DNA of 5,045 bases from Solirubrobacteraceae bacterium (GTDB lineage: Bacteria > Actinomycetota > Thermoleophilia > Solirubrobacterales > Solirubrobacteraceae). The notes under the pieces were generated by a model. That model was not told the DNA's origin. It did not search any database and saw only the letters and a program-made list of their open reading frames with translations. The stretch's first letter is position 1, and each line of letters starts with the position of its first letter. Location: contig JAICJK010000223.1 of NCBI GenBank assembly GCA_025928415.1, forward strand, positions 1 to 5,045, given 5' to 3'. Shown here one piece after another: positions 1 to 4,229 of the stretch. A program made the translations under genes and the position numbers.

Positions 1-383
1 CGGTCGGGACCGTCTTCGCGATCAGCGTGTCCTACGCGATCCTCGCGCTGGCCTGGCACTGGCCGAGCGACGTCGTCGGCGGCTTCCTCGTGGCCACCAC
101 GTGGACGCTGGTCGCGGTCGCCGCGGTCGCCAAGCTGGACCTCGTCCGCCCGCCCGCCGGCCGGGTCGCCGAGGCGGGTCCGGCGCCGCTGTGGTCGACG
201 GCGCGCATCGACCTCGCGCTCGCCGCGGGGGCGGCCGTCCTCGGCCTCGGGGTAGCTATCGCGCGCCCGCGCGCCGTCGCCGAGTTCGCCCTCGAGCGGC
301 CGTCGTTCGTGATCGTCGCCGGCGTCATCGCCACGCTCGCCGCGGTGCTCGCGGCGACGATGGCGCGCGCCGCGCGCCCCTGA
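1..383 (+). CDS. PAP2-family membrane phosphatase, C-terminal part (5' end outside window)
   Basis: This is the tail of a phosphatidic acid phosphatase type 2/haloperoxidase superfamily protein; the reading frame runs in from the left edge (first full codon at base 3), leaving 126 residues. The family hydrolyses lipid-linked or other phosphomonoesters and diphosphates at the membrane. The sequence shows a hydrophobic helix, then HWPSDVVGG, the third PAP2 motif with its catalytic His and Asp, then a second helix directly after it. Two further hydrophobic segments (around visible residues 60-78 and 96-117) follow a short Arg/Pro-rich loop, so the protein ends with extra membrane helices. The Ser-Arg pair that usually lies seven and six residues before the motif His is absent (Ala-Ile instead). 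The first two PAP2 motifs lie outside the window, so substrate and exact length cannot be judged. It is convergent with the adenosyltransferase gene and probably unrelated to the B12 genes. Confidence 0.82.
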   Translation, partial: VGTVFAISVSYAILALAWHWPSDVVGGFLVATTWTLVAVAAVAKLDLVRPPAGRVAEAGPAPLWSTARIDLALAAGAAVLGLGVAIARPRAVAEFALERPSFVIVAGVIATLAAVLAATMARAARP

Positions 384-417
384 CCGGCGGGGCTGCGCTC
401 GGCGGCTCAGTCGCCGG
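384..417. terminator. Possible hairpin between convergent genes
   Basis: The 23-base gap between the two convergent stop codons, with the end of the minus-strand gene, contains CCGGCG at 384-389 and its complement CGCCGG at 412-417. A tighter alternative is CGGCG (400-404) with CGCCG (412-416) around a 7-base loop. Such a hairpin could help end transcription from both sides. There is no T-tract on either strand, and GC-rich DNA forms such pairs by chance, so this is a weak call. Confidence 0.2.
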
Positions 418-970
418 CCGACTGGGAGCTGCCGGGCTCCCAGAGCGGCTCCGCGGCCCCGTTGGCGGCCCGCGAGAGGATGAACAGCAGGTCCGAGAGC
501 CGGTTGAGGTACTTCACGACCTCCGGGTTGGCCCCTTCGACGAGCAGCGCGCGGCGCTCGGCGCGGCGGCACACGGTGCGGCAGACGTGCAGGTGGGCGG
601 CCGCGGGGGTCCCGCCGGGCAGCACGAAGGACCGCAGCGGCTCGAGCGTCGCGTTGACCTCGTCGCAGCCCTCCTCCAGCCAGGTGACCTGCTCGGGCCG
701 GACGCGCAGGCGCTCGCGCTCGCCGCCCTCGGGGACCGACAGGTCGGCGCCGAGGTCGAAGAGGTCGTTCTGGATCCGCCGCAGGCGCTCCGCGTGGGCG
801 CCGGGCAGGCCGTCGACGGTGAGCGTCACGCCGATCTGCGCGTTGAGCTCGTCGATCGCCCCGTAGGCCTCGATCCGCGGGTGCGTCTTGGGGACGCGGC
901 TCATGTCCCCGAGGTGCGTCTCGCCGCCGTCGCCGAGCTTGGTGTAGATCCGCGTCAGGTTGACCGTCAT
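407..970 (-). CDS. pduO: PduO-type cob(I)alamin/corrinoid adenosyltransferase
   Basis: The enzyme transfers the 5'-deoxyadenosyl group of ATP to reduced cobalt, making adenosylcobalamin (or adenosylated precursors) in the cytoplasm. The 187-residue length is normal for a single-domain PduO/MMAB-type protein. Family motifs appear in order: the N-terminal ATP-binding stretch RIYTKLGDGGET (7-18) with RVPK (25-28), YGAIDELNAQIG (36-47), IQNDLFDLGADL (66-77), FVLPGG (115-120), the active-site helix CRTVCRRAERR (130-140) with Arg131, Arg135, Arg136 and Glu138, and YLNRLSDLLF (154-163) with Asn156 and Asp160. The ATG at 970 places the first motif at the usual distance from the N terminus; the open frame further upstream runs antisense through the riboswitch and shows no family similarity. 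The gene is divergent from the riboswitch-controlled transport operon, which fits a role in converting imported corrinoid to coenzyme. All recognised catalytic residues look intact. Confidence 0.95.
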   Translation of the reverse strand: MTVNLTRIYTKLGDGGETHLGDMSRVPKTHPRIEAYGAIDELNAQIGVTLTVDGLPGAHAERLRRIQNDLFDLGADLSVPEGGERERLRVRPEQVTWLEEGCDEVNATLEPLRSFVLPGGTPAAAHLHVCRTVCRRAERRALLVEGANPEVVKYLNRLSDLLFILSRAANGAAEPLWEPGSSQSAGD

Positions 971-978
971 GCCCGCCG

Positions 979-984
979 ATCGTA
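979..984 (-). promoter_or_regulatory. Candidate -10 box for the adenosyltransferase gene
   Basis: Read on the minus strand this is TACGAT, which keeps the T, A and final T of a sigma-70-type -10 box. It ends 8 bases before the ATG at 970, so transcription would start only about 1-3 bases upstream of the start codon. No Shine-Dalgarno sequence is visible before that ATG (only GC-rich GGCGGGC). Together these suggest a leaderless or nearly leaderless mRNA, which is common in actinobacteria. No convincing -35 box is seen. Confidence 0.3.
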
Positions 985-1000
985 CTCGCCGACGGCCCGG

Positions 1001-1006
1001 TAACAT
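1001..1006 (+). promoter_or_regulatory. Candidate -10 box for the riboswitch-led operon
   Basis: TAACAT is the most AT-rich hexamer in the region and resembles a -10 box. It would place the transcript start near 1012-1014, a few bases before the first conserved riboswitch sequence, which is where a leader promoter is needed. The -35 position (about 978-983) shows no good match. The whole promoter zone is shared with the divergent gene within about 45 bases. Confidence 0.35.
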
Positions 1007-1017
1007 CCCCGCCGCTG

Positions 1018-1192
1018 TACCGAGGTCGGTGGTCAAGGGAAGCCGGTGCGAATCCGGCGCGGACCCGCCACTGTGACCGGGGAAGCCCCTCCGCATGGCC
1101 GATGCCAGGCATCGGCCGGCCACTGCGCCCTTCGGGGCGCGGGAAGGCGCGGGGCGGGTAGGCCCGGGAGCCAGGAGACCTGCCCCGACCGG
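1018..1192 (+). promoter_or_regulatory. Cobalamin (B12) riboswitch aptamer
   Basis: This leader RNA should bind adenosylcobalamin or another cobalamin and turn down the operon behind it. Hallmarks seen in order: AAGGGAAGCCGGTGCGAATCC (about 1035-1055), giving the P5 stem GCCGG/CCGGC (1042-1046 with 1054-1058) around loop TGCGAAT; GGACCCGCCACTGTGACCGG (1061-1080); a variable arm with two strong hairpins (1097-1117 and 1125-1140, the latter closed by a UUCG tetraloop); GGGTAGG (1156-1162) pairing with CCTGCCC (1179-1185); and the B12 box GCCAGGAGACCTGCC (1170-1184). Outer borders are approximate. The position directly before a DUF4430/ECF transport operon and opposite an adenosyltransferase agrees with the call. 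I cannot tell from sequence alone whether it prefers adenosyl- or methyl/hydroxocobalamin. Confidence 0.95.
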
Positions 1193-1204
1193 CAAGCAAC
1201 CCAA

Positions 1205-1229
1205 CACCCTCGTGGAAAGGGGTGGCCCC
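1205..1229 (+). promoter_or_regulatory. Ribosome binding site and probable translational expression platform
   Basis: The Shine-Dalgarno-like AAAGGGGTG (1216-1224) lies 5 bases before the GTG start at 1230 and decides that start. The same G run can be hidden in two mutually exclusive hairpins: CACCCT (1205-1210) with GGGGTG (1219-1224) around an 8-base loop, and GGGG (1219-1222) with CCCC (1226-1229) around TGG. No T-tract follows, so control by masking the ribosome binding site is more likely than intrinsic termination. The base pairs are seen in the sequence; the switching is inferred. Confidence 0.55.
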
Positions 1230-2420
1230 GTGCCCACTCGTCGTGTCCTCGGCCTCCTGGTTGGAGGCGTGCTGCTCGCGTCCGCCGCGCCCGCCCAGGC
1301 GGCGCCCGTGACCGTCAACCTGCGGGTCGAAGGACCCACGCGAACGCTGTTCGAGGGCCCCGTCACCACCGACGTGGCCCCCTTCAAGTTCAGCGACTCC
1401 GCCCAGGCCTACACCTGCGACGCCACCGCCGCCGTCGGCGGCCCCAGCGCCGTCCCCGTCCCCACCCGCGGCGCCGCGCTGGCCACCGCGGCCGCGCAGA
1501 ACGGCTTCGAGCTGCTCGGCAGCTTCGGCCAGTTCGGCGCCTCGTTCACGCGCATCGCCGGCGAGGACGTCGGCTACGACGCCGCCACCGGGAGGTTCCT
1601 CGTCGAGTACCACGACGGCAAGCCCGACGACCTCGGCGCCTGCTCGCGGCAGATCGCCGACGGGGACGACGAGCTGTTCGCCTACGGGACGGGCACCGAG
1701 CAGGTGCTGAAGCTCGCCGCCGTGGGGGTCCCCGCCGGCATCGGCAGCCTCGGCGGAGCGGTCACCCTGCAGGTCACCGATGCCGCCACCGGCGCGCCCG
1801 TCCCCGGCGCGAGCGTAGGCGGCCAGCTCACCGGCGCCGACGGCCGCGCGGTGGTGGGCCTGACCGCCACCGGGGTCGACGCGTTCAAGGCGACCAAGGA
1901 CGGCGCGATCCGCTCGAACCGCTACGCCCTCTGCGTCACCGACGGCTCCGACGGGCTGTGCGGCACCAGCGTCCCCGCCCCCGCACCGCCCACCCCGTGC
2001 ATCACCAGCGGCAACGACGGCCTGTGCGGCACCGTGGACAGGCGGCCGGCCGCCGGGCGCATCCTCTCGCTGCGCAACGGCCAGCGCTTCAGGAAGGGCA
2101 AGGGCCCGCGGACGCTGAAGGGCACCGTCGCGCTCGACCCGTCCGGCCTGGCCGCGATCCGCCTGCGCCTGAGCCGCAACGACCGCGGCCACTGCACCGG
2201 CTTCGACGGCCGCCGCGAGCGCTTCACGCGCCTGACGCGCTGCTCGACCAAGAAGGCGCGGTTCTTCGCGATCCCCGCTGCCGCGAGCTGGTCCTACCAG
2301 CTCCCGCGCCGCCTGGGCCGCGGGCGCTACGTGCTCGACGTCGAGGCCGTCGACAAGGCCGGCAACGCCGACAAGACGCTGCAGCGCGGACGCAACCGCG
2401 TCGTGTTCCGTGTGCGGTAG
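1230..2420 (+). CDS. Secreted DUF4430 (transcobalamin-like) protein with C-terminal Ig-like domain
   Basis: A 396-residue exported protein, first gene after the B12 riboswitch. Residues 1-24 form a Sec signal peptide: Arg4-Arg5, a hydrophobic core, and a likely cut after AQA. Residues about 27-165 resemble DUF4430 (LRVEG at 31-35, TLFEG at 39-43, a Cys63/Cys138 pair and GACSRQIADGDDELFAY at 136-152), the fold described as transcobalamin-like C-terminal. Residues about 174-235 look like a carboxypeptidase-regulatory-type beta domain (GAPVPGASV, then TGADGRAVV). A Cys-rich hinge with a repeated DGLCGT follows (235-269). Residues about 277-396 form an Ig-like domain with Cys322/Cys338, SWSYQLP and DKAGN. 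No C-terminal membrane anchor or LPXTG motif is seen, so it may be released or wall-bound. GTG at 1230 is chosen because it has the ribosome site and starts the signal peptide; the in-frame extension upstream is riboswitch. B12 binding is inference; DUF4430 also occurs in other surface proteins. Confidence 0.82.
   Translation: MPTRRVLGLLVGGVLLASAAPAQAAPVTVNLRVEGPTRTLFEGPVTTDVAPFKFSDSAQAYTCDATAAVGGPSAVPVPTRGAALATAAAQNGFELLGSFGQFGASFTRIAGEDVGYDAATGRFLVEYHDGKPDDLGACSRQIADGDDELFAYGTGTEQVLKLAAVGVPAGIGSLGGAVTLQVTDAATGAPVPGASVGGQLTGADGRAVVGLTATGVDAFKATKDGAIRSNRYALCVTDGSDGLCGTSVPAPAPPTPCITSGNDGLCGTVDRRPAAGRILSLRNGQRFRKGKGPRTLKGTVALDPSGLAAIRLRLSRNDRGHCTGFDGRRERFTRLTRCSTKKARFFAIPAAASWSYQLPRRLGRGRYVLDVEAVDKAGNADKTLQRGRNRVVFRVR
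1932..2033 (+). repeat. Two-copy in-frame repeat encoding a Cys-rich hinge
   Basis: Two 36-base copies (1932-1967 and 1998-2033), starting 66 bases apart, encode CVTDGSDGLCGT and CITSGNDGLCGT. They are separated by a Pro/Ala-rich spacer. Each copy has two Cys nine residues apart, so each could form a small disulfide loop between the middle domain and the C-terminal Ig-like domain of the secreted protein. It looks like an old internal duplication, since several codons differ. Confidence 0.6.
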
Positions 2421-3363
2421 GAGCGCCATCGCGGCCGGGCGCCGCGCCGCCGCCGCGCTCGCGGCGGCGGCGCTCGTCCTGCCGCTGGCGGGCTGCGGGG
2501 TCGGGCCGGGCAAGAGCGCGGCCAGCGCGCAGCTCGTCATCACGCAGGACTTCGGGGCGCATCCGCTCGCGCAGCTCACGAACCCGAAGGTCGGCGGAGC
2601 CGACACGGTGATGCGCTTCCTCGAGCGCAACGCCGACGTGACCACGCGCTACGGGGGCGGCTACGTGCAGTCGATCGCCGGCCGCAGCGGCGGCACGCGC
2701 GACGGGCGGCCGGTCGACTGGTTCTTCTACGTCAACGGCATCCTGGCCTCCAAGGGCGCGGCGTCCACCCGGCTGCGCGACGGCGCGGTGATCTGGTGGG
2801 ACCGCCACGACTGGACGGCCACCCAGGACGTCCCGGCGGTCGTCGGCAGCTTCCCCGAGCCGTTCATCCACGGGATCGCCGGCCGCCGGCTGCCCACGCG
2901 GCTGGAGTGCATCGCGCCGGGCTCGGCCGGCTGCGAGGCGGTGCAGAAGCACCTGACCGACGCCGGCATCCTGGCCCCCGAGGGCGGCCTGCAGAGCTCG
3001 CTGGCCAAGGAGACGCTGCGCGTGCTCGTGGGCCCCTACCGCGCGCTGCGCGCCGACGGGGCCGTGCGTCAGCTCGAGCGCGGCCCCCAGGCCTCCGGGG
3101 TCTACGCCCGCCCGAGTCGCGACGGCGCGGCGATCGCCACGCTCGACGCCGACGGCCGGACGGTCAGGCGCCTGCGGGCGGGCACCGGGCTGGTGGCCGC
3201 CACCCGGTTCGAGGGCGGCCAGCCGGTGTGGATCGTCACCGGGACCGACGAGGCCGGGGTCGCCGCGGCCGCCTCCGCGCTCGACGAGGGCAACCTGAAG
3301 AACCGCTTCGCCGTCGCCGTCTCCGACGGCCGCGCCATCCCCCTGCCGCAGGACGCCCCGTGA
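2410..3363 (+). CDS. DUF4430 (transcobalamin-like) lipoprotein, candidate corrinoid receptor
   Basis: A 317-residue lipoprotein. Residues 1-28 form a lipoprotein signal peptide with Arg11-Arg12, an Ala/Leu core and lipobox LAGC; Cys29 would be lipidated and anchor the protein outside the membrane. Residues about 41-135 form a DUF4430 domain: TVMRFLERNADVTTRYGGG (66-84), then DWFFYVNG (103-110) and LRDGAVIWWDRHDW (122-135), which parallel the W..., ...NG... and DGD-type signatures of the family. A second region (about 140-317) contains PAVVGSFPEPF (142-152), a possible disulfide Cys167/Cys175 and VTGTDEAGVAAAASAL (276-291); I do not recognise its fold. The gene overlaps the previous one by 11 bases and the next by 4, so the products are probably coupled. 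GTG at 2410 is the usable start; an AGGAG lies inside the frame at 2419-2423. A role as substrate-capture protein for the ECF transporter is inferred from fold, anchoring and operon. Confidence 0.85.
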   Translation: MCGRSAIAAGRRAAAALAAAALVLPLAGCGVGPGKSAASAQLVITQDFGAHPLAQLTNPKVGGADTVMRFLERNADVTTRYGGGYVQSIAGRSGGTRDGRPVDWFFYVNGILASKGAASTRLRDGAVIWWDRHDWTATQDVPAVVGSFPEPFIHGIAGRRLPTRLECIAPGSAGCEAVQKHLTDAGILAPEGGLQSSLAKETLRVLVGPYRALRADGAVRQLERGPQASGVYARPSRDGAAIATLDADGRTVRRLRAGTGLVAATRFEGGQPVWIVTGTDEAGVAAAASALDEGNLKNRFAVAVSDGRAIPLPQDAP

Positions 3364-4229
3364 CCTACCGCTCGGTCGCCAGCCCGCTGCACGCCGCCCG
3401 GGCCGGCGCGGGCGCCGCCTACTGCCTGGCGCTGGGCGCCGCCGGCCTGGTCTTCCAGCACCCGCTGGTGCTCGGCGCCCTCGCGGTCGCGCTGCTGGCC
3501 GCCGCCGCGGCCTGCGGGGTGGGCGGGGCGCTCGTCGGGGTCCTGCGCCTCGCGGTGCCGCTCGCGCTGCTCGTGATCGTCGTCAACGCGCTCGTCAGCC
3601 GCAACGGGCTGACGGTGCTGCTGCGGCTCGGCGAGCTCGGGCCGCTCGGCCAGGTCGACGTCACGCTCGAGGCGCTGGTCACCGGCGCCGTGATGGCCCT
3701 GCGGGTCGTCGTCGTGGTGCTCGCCGGCGCGCTGTTCGCCGCCGTGGTCGACCCCGACGCGCTCCTGCGGCTGTTCCGGCGGGTGTCGTTCCGCTCCGCG
3801 CTGACCGCGGTGCTCGCCACGCGCCTCGTGAGCGTCCTGGCCCGCGACGCCCGGCGCCTGGACGACGCGCGCCGCTGCCGGCCGCCCGGCGCCCTCCCCG
3901 GGCGCTTGACCGTCCTGCGCGCGGTGACGACCGGGGCGCTGGACCGCGCCGTGGACGTTGCGGCGACGCTCGAGGTGCGCGGCTACGGCGCGCACGGGCC
4001 GTGGCCCGGGAGCGCGCGCGAGCCGTGGTCGCGCCACGACCTCGCGATCGCCGCGGCGGCGGCCGCGGTGGTCGCGCTCACCGTCGCCGCCCGCCTGGCC
4101 GGCATCGCGTCGTTCGCCGCCGACCAGCGGCTCGTCGTGCCGGCGGGCACGCGGGAGCTGGCGCTGGCCGCCGCGCTCGTCGCCGTCGCGCTGGCGCCGC
4201 TGGCCGACCGCCGGGGGATCGCCCGGTGA
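3360..4229 (+). CDS. ecfT: EcfT/CbiQ-family energy-coupling transmembrane protein
   Basis: A 289-residue membrane protein that should link the ATPases of an ECF transporter to the substrate-binding S component. Hydrophobic segments lie at about 15-32, 36-52, 57-79, 105-130, 228-250 and 266-282. Between the fourth and fifth lies the polar, Arg-rich coupling region typical of EcfT: RLVSVLARDARRLDDARR (155-172) and AATLEVRGYG (201-210). The latter is the family's A-x-E-x-RG-YG signature. The first coupling motif, usually Ala-Arg-Gly, reads Ala170-Arg171-Arg172. Length is close to the family norm with one extra helix at the end. GTG at 3360 overlaps the preceding TGA in the pattern GTGA and is followed by a short cytoplasmic N terminus; the open frame upstream lies inside the lipoprotein gene. 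The stop overlaps the ATPase start by 4 bases. Riboswitch context points to a corrinoid transporter rather than cobalt, biotin or another vitamin. Confidence 0.9.
   Translation: MTYRSVASPLHAARAGAGAAYCLALGAAGLVFQHPLVLGALAVALLAAAAACGVGGALVGVLRLAVPLALLVIVVNALVSRNGLTVLLRLGELGPLGQVDVTLEALVTGAVMALRVVVVVLAGALFAAVVDPDALLRLFRRVSFRSALTAVLATRLVSVLARDARRLDDARRCRPPGALPGRLTVLRAVTTGALDRAVDVAATLEVRGYGAHGPWPGSAREPWSRHDLAIAAAAAAVVALTVAARLAGIASFAADQRLVVPAGTRELALAAALVAVALAPLADRRGIAR

Noticed and set aside
101..1003. Long plus-strand open frame over the PAP2 end and the adenosyltransferase
   Set aside because: It is opposite a protein with all PduO motifs and its own translation is low-complexity Arg/Ala/Gly sequence.
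1095..1229. In-frame upstream extension of the secreted protein
   Set aside because: It lies within the riboswitch aptamer and would place extra residues before a clean signal peptide; the ribosome site points to GTG at 1230.
1186..1229. Intrinsic terminator after the riboswitch
   Set aside because: Hairpins are possible but there is no T-tract, and the pairing involves the ribosome binding site itself.
971..1387. N-terminal extension of the adenosyltransferase frame upstream of the ATG at 970
   Set aside because: It runs antisense through the riboswitch and into the next gene, has no family similarity, and the known N-terminal motif starts six residues after the chosen ATG.
1046..2611. Long plus-strand open frame over riboswitch and secreted protein
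   Set aside because: Arg-rich shadow frame; the overlapping frame has signal peptide, domains and conserved cysteines.
2224..2952. Minus-strand open frame opposite the secreted protein and lipoprotein genes
   Set aside because: Antisense shadow of coding DNA with strong G/C third-position bias; no recognisable motif.
2796..3359. Upstream extension of the EcfT frame
   Set aside because: It overlaps the lipoprotein gene in another frame and gives Arg/Pro/Gly-rich sequence typical of a GC-rich shadow.
3102..4037. Minus-strand open frame opposite the lipoprotein and EcfT genes
   Set aside because: Arg/Ala/Gln-rich shadow opposite well-supported coding sequence.
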